Source: Colletotrichum lupini
Lineage: Eukaryota > Ascomycota > Sordariomycetes > Glomerellales > Glomerellaceae
Direction of reading: 5' to 3'
Length of the DNA: 64,000 nt
Assembly (NCBI RefSeq): GCF_023278565.1
Contig: NC_064678.1
Coordinates: 744,001 to 808,000, forward strand
Shown: in pieces, positions 49,901 to 60,953 of the stretch
Numbering within the stretch: the first letter of the stretch is position 1
Layout of the letters: each line of letters opens with the position of its first letter
The notes under the pieces: generated by a model
The model's input: the letters and a program-made list of their open reading frames with translations, nothing else
What the model was told of the DNA's origin: nothing
Database searches by the model: none
Made by a program: the position numbers and the translations under genes

Positions 49901-52374
49901 CTTCAGGAGCTCCTCGTATGGCCCACCCAAAGGCTCGATCCAGGGAGAGTGGAAAGATGTCTCCAAGTTCAAAACCTTAGCCTTGACATCAGGATGGCGA
50001 CGCATGATCTGGTCAATGCAGTGTTGGATGCAGACGGGATCGCCTGACAAGGTGGAGTTGAGATGACTGTTCTCACAGCCAATGACGACACCTGGAATCA
50101 AGAAGGGCTCAACCTCCTTCGGGCCAAGACTGACAGCAGCCATAGTACCAGGCGGGACAGTGCCGTTGACCAAGAGCCAGCCGCGGAAGTAGGCAACAGC
50201 CATGGCGGCTTCGGCGGTGACACTACCGGCAGCGTACGCAGCAGCAGCCTCTCCTCCAGAGTGGCCAGTAACAGCATCAGGACGAACGCCAAGGCTAGCG
50301 AGAACATCGACCAACGCGATCTGAACAGCTGTTGCGCATGGGTGAGAGTATCCCCGCTGGCCAACCCTGCTAGAGTCATCGTCGATAGACAGCTCCTTCT
50401 CCAAGGACCAGGTTGGCCTGTGTTCTTCGGGAAGCGACTGGAGCCATACGTCCAGCTTCTTGATGGAGTCTCGGAACACCTCGTTGGTTTCGATCAGTGA
50501 CTTGCCCATCCCGGCCCAGTGCACACCCTGTCCAGTAAAGGTCAGAATGAGTCGCCGGGAGGTGGTTGGCTTGCGCTTGAAGCTGCTCAGGTCAAAGACA
50601 CCCTCCTCGTTGGCAATAGCATAGGCTCTGCAGCTGAGGTGATCGCGATGATGACCCAGAGTGTAAGCAAGATCATCAAGATCAGCGCTCTTAGTCTCAA
50701 TGTACTGCTTGTGTTGGTCCACTTGCTTTTCGAGAGAAGTCAAGTGCGCAGCGGAGAACAACAAGAGTCGCTGTCCAGGAGAGCGAACGCTGACGCCTGA
50801 GTCTGAGCTGATAGAGCTAGCATCATCTTGCAGCTTTTGCCAACCATCATAAGACTCAAGAATGACCTTCAAATTATTAGCGGGGAGCTTTCGTCAGGAT
50901 AAGGGCAGAGTTCTTACATGAGCATTGGAGCCAGCCACACCAAAGGAATTGACACTGATGCGCTCATCTCTGTCTGCAGGCCAGAAAGTTGGCTCCGTCG
51001 GGACCGAAAGCTTGGCCTCATCCCATGGAACTGTGCTGATGTTAGTATCTGACAATCAGGTTACTTACGATGAACTCACTCCTTGGATTGGGGTTTTCCA
51101 TGTAGATGTTCGGCGGAATAACTCGATTTTCTAATGCGAGGACTGCCTTAATGACACTTGTCAGGCCTGCCGCACCTTCTGAGTGACCGACGTTAGGTTT
51201 AACCTGAGTACTCATGTTAGAAAACCTCAACCTTGCATTGAAAACATGGTGAACTTACAGCGCCAATCATCACGCCATCATGATCCTTCCAGATTCGAGC
51301 AACTGCCGCCACCTCAAGTGGATCGCCAGTCGGAGTACCAGTGCCATGGCACTCGAAGAAGGCCGTCTTATTGAACGGAAGACCAGCCTTCTCGTAGGTC
51401 TTTCGAATCAAGGCCTCCTGCAAGTAAGTGTTTGGACTCATGATGCCGTTAGACCGACCATCGTTGTTGGTGCCGCTTGCTCGAAGAATGGCTCTGACTG
51501 GGTTACCGTCTCTGAGAGCATCGCTTAATCTCTTGACATAGACAGCGTTGACAGCTTCACCGCGGCCGTAACCATCGGCAAGCAGATCAAAGGTTTTACA
51601 TTTGCCGCTTGGAGACAAGACACCGGTTTCTGTGAAGACAATGGATGTGATGACTGATGTGATGAGGTTGCATCCCAGAGCCATTGCCGACTTGCATGTA
51701 CCATTTTGAACAGCTTCAGCAGCCAGGTGTAAAGCAACCATGGATGAAGAGCATCCAGTCTTGACAAGCATACTTGAAGGATGTTAGTCACTGCGAATCG
51801 TCACTCACACAGGCTGCGCCACTTACCTCGGGCCAGTCCAGCCGTACTCATATGATACACGGTTAGGCTGTAAGAAGTCGAGGTAGCCAGATCCTCGGTA
51901 TAGTCCAGAAGCGTGCGGGTCCATTGACAAGTCATCTTGCCAATCTGACGAGAAGTTGCCAACATAACAGCCGATCTCTTGGCCGCGCCAGCTGACCTCG
52001 CCGGCATTGTCAAGACATTCTCGCGCAATCTCCAGCAATTGCCTTTGCATGGGGTCCATGCGCTCGATTTCCTTCTCACCACATGTGAAGTAAGAGGCGT
52101 CAAATTTGGTAAGGTCATTATCGGCTTGGGTGAACATGTATGCCTCCTTGTTCTGAACCGTTCCCCACTTTGCAACGGGACTGTAGAAGCCTTCGCTATT
52201 CCATCTCTCTTTAGGGATGGGGATCAGACCGCTTTGCTTATTCATCATCAGGTTCCAGAAGTCTTCCGTGTTCTTCACGCCACCGGGAAGCCTCACGGCC
52301 ATTCCCACGATGGCGATGGGGTCAGAGGTGCCCATCTCGGATGAAGGCGTGGCGGCGCCCGACTTTGATGACAT
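46953..52374 (-). CDS. PKS N-terminal part: KS-AT-DH-MT-KR (truncated)
   Basis: KS: the active-site cysteine lies in [15 protein letters not shown] (the usual form is VDTACSSS), with the two histidines in [13 protein letters not shown] and [25 protein letters not shown], nucleophile Ser in [14 protein letters not shown], and [10 protein letters not shown]: the catalytic His in [15 protein letters not shown] and the Asp in [10 protein letters not shown]. The methyltransferase-like region is short for an active cMT. KR: the NADPH site is in [22 protein letters not shown]. The frame then runs to the retrotransposon border, reads about eight LTR-derived codons and stops. KS, AT and DH appear catalytically complete, but without the KR end and ACP the chain has no carrier. 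Confidence 0.88.
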
Positions 52375-52977
52375 TGTCTAAAGCGTGGTACAAAAGATGG
52401 TAAAAGCCCGCAAACGCCTGCTGAGTGAGAGTCAAATGCCAGCCTAGCAAAGGATATCGTGTAGTTTTGGCTGTGTATTATGGTTTGGGTTAAAAAGCCA
52501 ACGAGATTACTTCGACACTAATGTAGAGCTTCTTAACAAGAGATGAACAATGTTGCAACGGAGTTGATCTCGGTATTCCAGAAGACATCCCCTATGTTGG
52601 CAGAATAGGTGAGTCCGAGTTTTGCGAAAGTCTATTGCTCGAATTCCGAGAGCCATATTTTTTCCGTCTAATGTGATTGGCTGCGAGAATCGACTTGCGA
52701 ACACCTCATGATGACCCGGTCCCTGCACAGCTTGCGGTCCGAGATGTGTCACAACATGAAGTTCAACACTCCGAAAGACACCAGCCAATGGACCAGGCAA
52801 GTAACTTGGATGGACGAAATTTAATTTCACATCAGGAGTGCACGTGGTGTCATGTAACGGTCGTGTCAACAAAGAAATTCTACTGAACGACTTGAGAGAT
52901 ATTCCGTCTACAGCTCTACTACAGCACTGCTGCGGCTGGCGATTGGCATCACTCATCAGCTTGGTTCTTATACAATT
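52375..52977. other. Divergent promoter region, PKS and enoyl reductase
   Basis: About 600 bp between divergent ATGs, which suggests shared control of the PKS and its presumed trans-ER. Short frames inside carry no motifs. Confidence 0.55.
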
Positions 52978-54167
52978 ATGGCTTCTACTCTGCCCAACAC
53001 TATGAAGGCTGTCATCATTGAAGGTCGCGGTAAAGCGGCAATAGCCACATCGCCCATTCCTAAGTTACGTGATGGATATATCCTCGTGAAAACGACTGCC
53101 GTCGCTATCAATCCTTCTGACTGGAAGCACATTGACTTCATGTGGGTGGGTAACCCCACTGGTACGCGACCAGGTCTCGAGTACTCGGGCGTTGTTCTCG
53201 AGGTCGGCAATGGAGTGGATAAGCACTTCAAAGTTGGCGACAGAGTCTTCGGGATTGTGAATGGCTCGTAAGTGACACGATCTCTCCAGATTACAGAATG
53301 ACTCTAATCATATTTGCACAGAAATGTGAGACAGAAGGAAGATGGGGCCTTTGCAGAGTATCTCATCGCAAAGGCGAGCCTACAGATGAAGATACCTGAC
53401 CACGTTGATGACACTGAGGCGGCGGCAATCACGTCTGGCCTAGTAGCGGTGGTTGGTGCTTCATTCACACTTGCTCCTAACAGATCATCGCTAAAAATCA
53501 GATCTAGGGTCAAGGACTCTACCAGTCTCTGGCACTTCCACTTCCCACTAAGCCGTCACCAGAGCCGATTCCCCTTCTGATTTACGGCGGAAGCACGGCG
53601 TCAGGAATCATGGGCATTCAGTTCGCCAAAATGTCCAATTGCACGGTCATCGTAACCTGTTCGCCCAAGAACTTCGACTACATGAAGGCCTTGGGAGCTG
53701 ATTTCTGCGTTGACTACAAAGCAGAGGACTGTTCAGAGCAAGTCAAGGCTTTCACAAAGGGAAGATTGAGGCACGCTTGGGATTGCATTGCGACAGCCCA
53801 GTCTGCACGGATATGCGCCGCGGCGATGTCGATAAGAGGCGGGCACTACAGCAGCCTCTTGTACTTGGTTCCCTCCATTGTCAAGAAGATCAATCCAAAG
53901 ATCGAGTGCTCTACAACCTTGGGTTACACGATTCTAGGAGAGACGATAGAGAAGGAGACGGTCATTGAACCTAGACTTGACGACTACGAGTTTGGGAAGA
54001 TGTTCTGGGATGTGAGTGAGAAGCTACTGCAGGAGGACAAGTTTCGGCCTGCCAGGCAAATTGTAAATGAAGGCGGCGATGGCTTGGAAGGTGTTCTTCA
54101 TGGCATACAGTACCTGAAGCAAGCGAACGTGAGTGCTGCAAAGCTCGTCTACACGATTGCTTCATAA
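52978..54167 (+). CDS. Stand-alone enoyl reductase, probable trans-ER of the PKS
   Basis: Three exons (introns 53268-53321 and about 53452-53507) join to 1080 nt, 359 residues, with consistent phases. The second intron uses a weak GTTGGT donor but restores a family-typical GQGLYQSLALPLP. The protein is a medium-chain zinc-independent dehydrogenase. The N-terminal GroES-like part contains AINPSDWKH, GLEYSGVVLEVG and KVGDRVFG. The NADPH-binding part has LLIYGGSTASGIMGIQFAK. This is the LovC/ApdC-like family of trans-acting enoyl reductases. They reduce the alpha-beta double bond on ACP-bound chains of PKSs lacking an ER domain, exactly what the divergent PKS lacks. A plain toxin-biosynthesis-type oxidoreductase is the alternative. 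The gene is intact although its presumed partner is broken. Confidence 0.85.
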
Positions 54168-55303
54168 AGTAGATACACGTAGCTTCAATTTCAGACTTCG
54201 TTATGGCCAATCATGTAATATCATGAGAAAGATGCATCGATCTTAGAAGGCAAGTTTCCGACACGGAGTATCCCAAGTCTGGACATTTTGGTGGCCTTCA
54301 TTGTCCCTGGGTTCAACAGGTCTCTGAGGCATGAGCTGCGCGAGAGTTAGTGGTCGAACAGGGCGGCGATGGATGACTCGCGCATTAAACCACCTGAAGT
54401 AACTTTCACTGAGTCCTGGCACAGGCCTGCCAAAATCCGACCCCGTGCGGTCCGTCAACTCGGCAACGATGAAGCCACTCACATATCAGTGTTACTCCGG
54501 ATTCGGGAGTCTCTAAGGAATAGGGCAAGGCTCAAATAATCCGAAATGAAGTAGCGAGCCTGAAATGTATGGGAGATTCAAGACAGCGGCCCCGAGCGAC
54601 TCGCATCTTGATGGTGAGCCTAATCCAGGCCTCGACACAGAATCATAGTGCAACAGGCCGTGGCTTTGTCCCCCTCCGTTTAGATGAAGGCGTGAACAAC
54701 AGAGTAGAAAGCTTACATTTCAGTATCAATAGTGTTCATGTTCAAATGAATCAAACAAACATCCTCTTAATCTCGTAAGGTATTCCATTGAATGAAGGAA
54801 ATTAGCGGGAATAATCCTCAAAATAGAAGTCGTCGTGGGAGGGTTGATACCAGAAAACTACGATGCACGGATTAGCTACAGTTGTACTAACTCATTAACG
54901 CCATAATTACTTGATCAAAATCCGTCACTATGTTACTCCTTACATTCGACATTTATGAGATTCCCAAGATATTGAAACAGAACCGTACTAATGGAGATTG
55001 CGCGAAATGTATTTCACTAATGAGTTGGTTTAGTGATGAAATTGCGACTCGTTCATCGCTGTCCGAGGCACATAGAAGGGGTTCCGCGCGATTAAGTGAC
55101 CTCCGCGCCGGACCGATGGTCCCCCCCTCTCCACATGAGCGACGGATTGACAGCTCCGGTACTGTAGAATCGTCGGGCTTATGGTTAAAGTACTCATGCA
55201 CTACGTGTAGTTGCCTCAGTTGTGACATCAAGGACGCCATAGTATAATCTGCCGCATCAAAGACGTAGTCATAATTCAGAGTCGACCAGCATCAGATGGC
55301 AGA
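54168..55303. other. Intergenic, no supported gene
   Basis: About 1.1 kb; only short frames without motifs. It contains the promoter of the methyltransferase at 55304. Confidence 0.5.
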
Positions 55304-56419
55304 ATGGCGGCCGTGGAAGCCTTCAACGAAACGAGAGACAGTACGGACAGGATTGTCACCGATTGTGGATTTGCGGGCTACTATGAAAACGTCCACTCAC
55401 GACAGAAATTGCTCATCGTTCAGCTGATCATGAAATCGTTCCAAAAATTGCGATGCGATATTGCGCGTACAAAACCGGGCCAGAAGCTGAGACCGATCAA
55501 ATGCACCGCCAACCTACGGAAACAGCTCGACTTCTGCTATGAAATGCTTTCAGATGCAGGACTTGTGCGCCAAGAAGGAGATTCGTTCATCAGGACAGAC
55601 ACACCCACACCACCTGGAAATCCAAAAGATGCTCTTCAACATATTCTCAACGACTTTCCGACATACACATCTCTGAACAAGCTTGTGGCTCACGCGGGTA
55701 ACAACCTCGCCGAAATTTATGTGGGACGTACCGATGGCGTCCGATCGATTTTCGGGTCCCCAGAAGGGCGCGAGTATCTGGAAGATATCTATGGCGCAGC
55801 GCATCCGAGCAAGGCCTTTCACAAGCTCATGGAAGACTTCATGACCCGCTTCACAAAGAGCGTCACCATCCCTCACGGTTCTCAACTCAAGATCCTGGAG
55901 CTTGGCGCTGGAACAGGGGGCACAGCCAAATGGCTTGCCCCGTTGCTCGCTAAATCGGGAGTCCCTGTCGAGTACACCTTCACCGATCTGGCACACGGCT
56001 TCATTGCTCAGGCTGCGCGGAAGTTCCAAGACTACCCCTTTATGAACTATCGAACACAGGACATCGAGAAGCCACCACCTGTAGATCTCGCGCACGCCCA
56101 GGACATAGTCATTGCTGTAAACGCAGTTCACGCCACCCCCGACATGGTAAAATCACTTACCAATACGCGCCAATTCTTACGACCTGGCGGGTTTGCACTG
56201 GTGATGGAGGTGCAGGAGCGTTTGTGCTGGGCTGACTTTGTGTTTGGGCTGTTTGAGGGATGGTGGTTGTTCAGCGACGGGAGAAAGCATGCGACGGCTG
56301 ACGAGACGGTATGGCGGGATGCTTTCAAGGCATCTGGGTTCGATCATATTGATTGGACTAAAGGGAAATTGAGGGATTCCGGCCTGCAGAGAGTTTTCCT
56401 GGCGACGGTGGCCGAATAG
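55304..56419 (+). CDS. Stand-alone methyltransferase resembling a PKS C-methyltransferase domain
   Basis: An intact single-exon frame of 371 residues. The first ~110 residues (FAGYYENVHSRQKLLIVQLI and LDFCYEMLSDAGLVRQEG) resemble the helical region in front of C-methyltransferase domains of fungal PKSs. Then come GAAHPSKAFHKLMEDF, SAM motif I LKILELGAGTGGTAKWLAPL, VEYTFTDLAHGFIAQA, and FGLFEGWWLFSDGRKHATA near the end. All are hallmarks of that CMeT family, here as a free protein. It should transfer a methyl group from SAM, likely to a polyketide-type carbon, though homologues may act on other substrates. It follows the enoyl reductase on the same strand after a 1.1-kb gap. It could belong to the PKS cluster or to the adjacent exporter and precursor locus. 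Confidence 0.83.
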   Translation: MAAVEAFNETRDSTDRIVTDCGFAGYYENVHSRQKLLIVQLIMKSFQKLRCDIARTKPGQKLRPIKCTANLRKQLDFCYEMLSDAGLVRQEGDSFIRTDTPTPPGNPKDALQHILNDFPTYTSLNKLVAHAGNNLAEIYVGRTDGVRSIFGSPEGREYLEDIYGAAHPSKAFHKLMEDFMTRFTKSVTIPHGSQLKILELGAGTGGTAKWLAPLLAKSGVPVEYTFTDLAHGFIAQAARKFQDYPFMNYRTQDIEKPPPVDLAHAQDIVIAVNAVHATPDMVKSLTNTRQFLRPGGFALVMEVQERLCWADFVFGLFEGWWLFSDGRKHATADETVWRDAFKASGFDHIDWTKGKLRDSGLQRVFLATVAE

Positions 56420-57385
56420 GGTAGCTCGTGGTTGTAGTTGTTGGTACAGTGCCCGTAACTTCGGTTTCAGTTGCACATGACGAATCTTCCTCTTCATGTA
56501 TGGTACACCAAATCTGATGAGATCAGATCACGCCACTTGATAGCCGACCTAACCGCGGATACTGTTGCTTCTTCCTTGTGATATTGTATAGACACATAGG
56601 TGATCAAACCGAATCCTCGGAACTAGATTTCCATATCTGCTAGATAGCATAGCTAAAATCGAGGCGGATCCCCGGTGAAACGTCCGCAATGAGGTTTCGA
56701 GGCTACCTGTAACCTAAAGCGAGGCTGGAATGGTAGGCACTCGACTATACGGCTAATTGGCAACTTGTAGGCAGAAATTATCCACGTGGTTTGTTTATCA
56801 TTCGGTACAGATGTTTCTGTTTAGGAGTTTGGTAACGAGTCTTCTTTTGCCTAACTGCACCTCTGAGGGGATACTTTCCTGCAGGCTGCCCCGAGAACAC
56901 TCAAAGTCTACTCCAAATGGGGCGCGTAAGCACGTCTTTACAAGACTTACACAGTAGACTTGTAGCAGCGGAAAAAAGGCAACTCTATCTGGGTGGCGGC
57001 ACGACCCTTGCCGCTGGCTCGTACCAATCTTACGTCTGTTGGTCGAGATGAAGCAAGACGGGGAAAGGACTTCTAAGATGAGCTGAAGTATCGCGAGTCA
57101 AGATGTGGGGGGCTTCGTCGCAACTTCGGGTGAGAAGGAAAGTTTCGGGGTACTTTTCCTGTTCCCCGACGATGCTGCACTTGGGATAAGGCTTCAGGGT
57201 TCTCGATAGTTCGAACCTACATGGTACCCCAAGTTAGTTGACAATACGCGGGATCTCTAAGTTGAATTCTGAGTAAGTATGTAGCTACGGAACTTTTCCC
57301 TACACTTGGCTGGCCAAGAATTCGTACCTATGCGTGCGCTCAGTTGACGCTGAGAACAATTGCTGGCAATATCGCAAATTCTAGT
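56420..57385. other. Intergenic, promoter side of MFS gene
   Basis: About 970 bp; no supported gene, no repeat recognised. Confidence 0.5.
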
Positions 57386-59131
57386 ATGGCTACTGAGAAG
57401 CAGGTTGAGATTGGCGCCGAGCGGCAGGATGAGGATGGTGACATCGTTGTGGACTGGAATGGGGAAGACGACGAGAGTAAGCCCCTGAACTGGTCAACTA
57501 CTCGAAAGTGCATCAACGTTGGACTTGTCAGCGCCTTAACTTTCATTGCGTAAGTCATCCTGCGTCCCAATACGACACGAGAGCGAAGCTGGAATAGCTG
57601 ACTGACTACGAATGATGTGGCTCTATAGGTCCATCGCCTCCGCCATGTGTGCACCTGGAGTCCCAGACATGATGGCGGAATTCCATAGCGAGAGCAAAGT
57701 CCTCTCATCCTTCATCGTCTCTATTTTTGTCTTAGGATATGCAATTGGTCCAATGTAAGTTCTGTTCGCCTCAAGGTAATGAAGCCTCAAGTAATAATCA
57801 ACTTATGCTCGTCAGCTTCTTTGCTCCTTTATCCGAGCTGTATGGGAGACTGCCCATTTACCACAGCTCAAACATCCTCTTCACTCTGTTCAGCATTTTG
57901 AGCGCTGTATCACCAAACCTGCCGGCCATCATTATCTTCCGTTTCCTCTCTGGCGCCTCGGGTGCAGCCCCCCTAGCCATCGGCGGTGGCACCATAGCTG
58001 ATCTCATCCGACCCGAGCGACGAGGCTTGGTGGTGAGCGTCTACTTCGTTGGTCCCATCCTTGGACCAGCACTGGGACCGGTCGCGGCCGGCTATATTTC
58101 ACAGGATCTAGGCTGGCGATGGATTTTTTGGGTCACTGCAATCCCTGTGAGTGCTTGTCGGGTACAGTGGTCTGATTCCCATTGCTGATCAAGAGCCACA
58201 GTCCGGTGCCTTCACGTTGATTTGCTTCCTCTGTCTGCGGGAGACATATCCTCCAAGACTGCTGCACCAGCGTGCAGTGGCTTTACGGAAAGCTCATCCC
58301 GAAAGCACTTTCGTAGCGCCGGGTGAAAAGTCGGCGTTGAGTCCAAGTACGCTCCTTCTCAATGCACTGGTTCGGCCAGTCAAGATGTTTTTCTTGAGCC
58401 CAATTGTGCTTGTTCTCTCAACAATACTTGCTTTAGCATACGGGTATATGGTAAGCCCCACGAGGTTTCTACACAATGTGGCGTGAGGCTGATAGCAAGC
58501 AGTACATACTATTGACGACATTCACTCCGGTCTTCACCTCGGAGTACGGCTTTTCGTTGGGCACAGTCGGTTTAGTCTACCTTGGCCTGGGCGTAGGTTT
58601 CAGCGTGGGAGCAATTTGCAATGCGATCTTCAACGACCGCATGGCCAATCGACGAACTGCACGCAACGATGGACATCGTGAGCCTGAGTTTCGACTGCCT
58701 ATCATGGCCAGGTCGATCTTGCTTACACCCTTGGGACTATTATTCTACGGCTGGACCGCGCAGTACCACTTGCACTGGATACTCCCAATCATTGGCTCAG
58801 CCCTTCTCGGAGCCGGACTAATCCTTATCATGGTGGGTGCTCTAACATCTTCATACATTCCAGATACTAATCAAGCGACCAGATGCCGTTGCACACATAC
58901 CTCATCGACGCGTTTACGAAGTACGCTGCTTCTGCGATAGCGGCATCTACCATCTTCCGCTGCATCGTTGGTGCATTTCTGCCACTCGCAGGGGAGTCAT
59001 TGTTCAATCGGCTAGGGCTCGGCTGGGGAAGTAGTCTTTTAGGATTTGTCTCACTTTTGCTCTGTCCGGTTCCGTGGCTACTTCAAAAATATGGCCAGGC
59101 AGCTAGAGAGAGGTTTGCTGTCACATTCTAA
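57386..59131 (+). CDS. MFS exporter, DHA1-type multidrug/metabolite
   Basis: ATG 57386. Six exons (introns 57550-57628, 57755-57815, 58147-58201, 58451-58502, 58833-58882) join to 1449 nt, 482 residues, all in phase. A hydrophilic N-terminus ends in DDESKPLNWS, the start typical of fungal DHA1 transporters. Twelve hydrophobic segments follow. The loop 2-3 signature reads APLSELYGRLPIYH, and ADLIRPERRGLVVS and GPILGPALGPVAAGYI correspond to the antiporter region. The C-terminal half has MPLHTYLIDAFTKYAASAIAA. It should be a plasma-membrane proton antiporter exporting a small metabolite. It lies between the methyltransferase and the UstYa-like pair, where RiPP clusters of the ustiloxin/phomopsin type also carry an MFS gene. 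Substrate is unknown. Confidence 0.88.
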
Positions 59132-59446
59132 ATCACTCCATGACACACGTAATTACCATAGTTCACAGACCGATCACCAGGGAGTAGAAGGGCGATGGTT
59201 TCTATTCAAGAATATGTCTTATCTAGCTACTAAGAATCGTTTTGCTATTGTTGGTGGCGGATTACAGGTTTAAACTCTTATTCTGAGCCATAAAGACATT
59301 AATATGGATTATGAATCCATTTTCTGGATTGAACATGTTTCTTCCGTGATTAATATCTGGCTTGACCAAATTCACACTAAAGATTTGCGGCCTTACAGTG
59401 ATCATAACCTTGACTTAGTAATAGAGATGCCTGTGTCACGAAATTC
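59132..59446. other. Intergenic between converging MFS and UstYa-like gene
   Basis: About 315 bp, AT-rich 3' flanks; nothing recognised. Confidence 0.5.
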
Positions 59447-60208
59447 TCACCACTCTCTTGCCCTTCCTAGTGATCTGTCCTCTGCCAGAGTCACACATGG
59501 TGTGTACTCAATGTCGAGATGTGAGTTGATAGCGAACGGGTCTTCGACGTGCATATTTATCAACACATGATCGGCACAGTGTGTTGAGTGATTCCAGTTG
59601 ATAGCATAAGCCGGAACTGTCGTTTTCCATCGTGCGGCGCTGCTGAGAATTTTCCATGTTGCAACACAATGCCAACGATGAAGATCCATAGACACCCATT
59701 TTATGTCTTGCGTGCCCTTCATAACTTGGGGTAGAGTGATGGCCTTTGTCGCATTTTGGTCCTCAAAGAACTCCCACGGCCATACGTGCTCAAATTCGTC
59801 AATGAGTTCGGGAGAAGAGCATTGTGTCGGCATCCAGTGGAGCAGAACGTCATCGTAGATGCAACCTGCTGCGCGGGCTTCGTTGGGCGTATTCCCGCAT
59901 GCTGAGGACGGCTCCCAGGCGCGAAAGGTCTGTCCACCGTCTACGACACTCCATTCTGGGACGATGGTAGACATTTTCGTGGGTGAGTCTACGAAGTATG
60001 CTGCCAAAGCAAATGAAAAGACCAAGATGGCTCCGGATGTGGAGTAGCCAATGCCTTGAAAGATCTTCCTCCAAGGGAATCGTCTTGGATAATGATTCAA
60101 CACCTGCTTCGACGCAATTTCCTCCAGTATGTCGTCGTCATAGCTGCTGGACTGAGAGGATAAGAGCCTCTCTTCCGCTTCGTTGCTATGGTCTGTGGTA
60201 GTTGACAT
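59447..60208 (-). CDS. UstYa-like single-pass membrane protein with two HxxHC motifs
   Basis: Intact single-exon frame, 253 residues. A cytosolic tail rich in Ser and acidic residues is followed by one membrane helix (about 55-73, SGAILVFSFALAAYF) and a lumenal domain. That domain carries the order seen in a fungal family related to UstYa (DUF3328): CGNTPNEARAAGC (104-116), LHWMPTQCSSPELIDEF and WPWEFFEDQNAT. Two HxxHC motifs follow, H177-R-W-H180-C181 and H207-S-T-H210-C211. Paired HxxHC motifs mark UstYa-type oxidases that cyclise or hydroxylate core peptides of dikaritin RiPPs in the secretory pathway. The N-linked site in NAT (152-154) fits a lumenal location. It is divergent from a paralogue at 60954 and 2.4 kb from a kexin-repeat precursor, so precursor modification is the natural hypothesis. 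Assignment is by motif order, not by a search. Confidence 0.75.
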   Translation of the reverse strand: MSTTTDHSNEAEERLLSSQSSSYDDDILEEIASKQVLNHYPRRFPWRKIFQGIGYSTSGAILVFSFALAAYFVDSPTKMSTIVPEWSVVDGGQTFRAWEPSSACGNTPNEARAAGCIYDDVLLHWMPTQCSSPELIDEFEHVWPWEFFEDQNATKAITLPQVMKGTQDIKWVSMDLHRWHCVATWKILSSAARWKTTVPAYAINWNHSTHCADHVLINMHVEDPFAINSHLDIEYTPCVTLAEDRSLGRAREW

Positions 60209-60953
60209 TATTTGCTACTGACTTAGGCAGAAAAGTTGCGTAAAAACAGTAGGGTAGTGTAAAAAAAAGTTGCTTTACATGTATCCGCTGTACGACAAGA
60301 CCGTGGCATCCTCTATTCCATGTTTGAGTAGGACTACAACCTGCCCAGGTGGCTACAGAATATGTGAGGCGGACTTGCTTGAGTGAGAGTTCTGCCTCGG
60401 ATTTTTACGACAACTACCCGACAAAATGCACTAACAAGACAAGGTACTCAAGGTTCAGTTGTAAAGCATGAGTGCGGAACCCGAGAAATTCTCCAAGCTC
60501 CCGCTAGGACCCTTATGAAGTGTGTCACAATTCAAAGCTTAAACACAAAGTCGAGAACATCCACAGGACTAACCGAGCACAGAACGTAAACGAAGAGCTT
60601 GTCCCTTCTTACCGGGATCCTCTCGAGAAAACAAGTGGAACCACCTACTGTAAACGGTACTATGACTGCACTAACGATATATGGACGTCAGTTTCGGAAG
60701 TTAATCGACTTGAAGGAGGAGCTGGGCAGACGACACGGAGACTTTCTTCTTGATCGCCCAGCTCTTACTATAAGCGACCGTCATATCCTAGCTACAAGCT
60801 GACTCGGAGATGATGACGCGGAAGATATCATCCCCGCATGGTTGGCCTAGGCAGAAACAAATGTCATGTAGTGCCGACATATGTTATCTATCGCCCTCTC
60901 AACAAGACTGCCTATCACGTACTTCCAGTCACCACCGCTGTCACCGTGCAATC
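60209..60953. other. Divergent promoter region of the UstYa-like pair
   Basis: About 745 bp shared by two divergent starts; only short shadow frames. Suggests co-regulation of the pair. Confidence 0.5.

Larger units (their letters stand above)
39293..52374 (-). pseudogene. Reducing PKS (KS-AT-DH-MT-KR-ACP) split by a Copia element
   Basis: ATG at 52374. Introns are at 51773-51826, 51204-51258, 51031-51079 and 50867-50917. Taking out the retrotransposon (39983-46952) and one TGGCC duplication leaves 5898 nt, exactly 1966 codons including the stop, in one frame. Before insertion it was therefore a complete 1965-residue iterative type I polyketide synthase. Domain order: ketosynthase (about 20-440), acyltransferase (540-860), dehydratase (about 920-1200), a short methyltransferase-like region (motif [16 protein letters not shown]), ketoreductase and a C-terminal acyl carrier protein. 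There is no enoyl reductase domain; the divergent neighbour at 52978 looks like a trans-acting one. The insertion falls in the KR catalytic region at YYG/QANYSAAN. No intact PKS can be made from this allele. Confidence 0.9.

Noticed and set aside
53470..53580. Frameshift in the enoyl reductase
   Set aside because: A 56-bp intron (53452-53507) with an acceptor at ATCTAG joins the frames and gives the expected GQGLYQSL motif, so the gene is probably intact.
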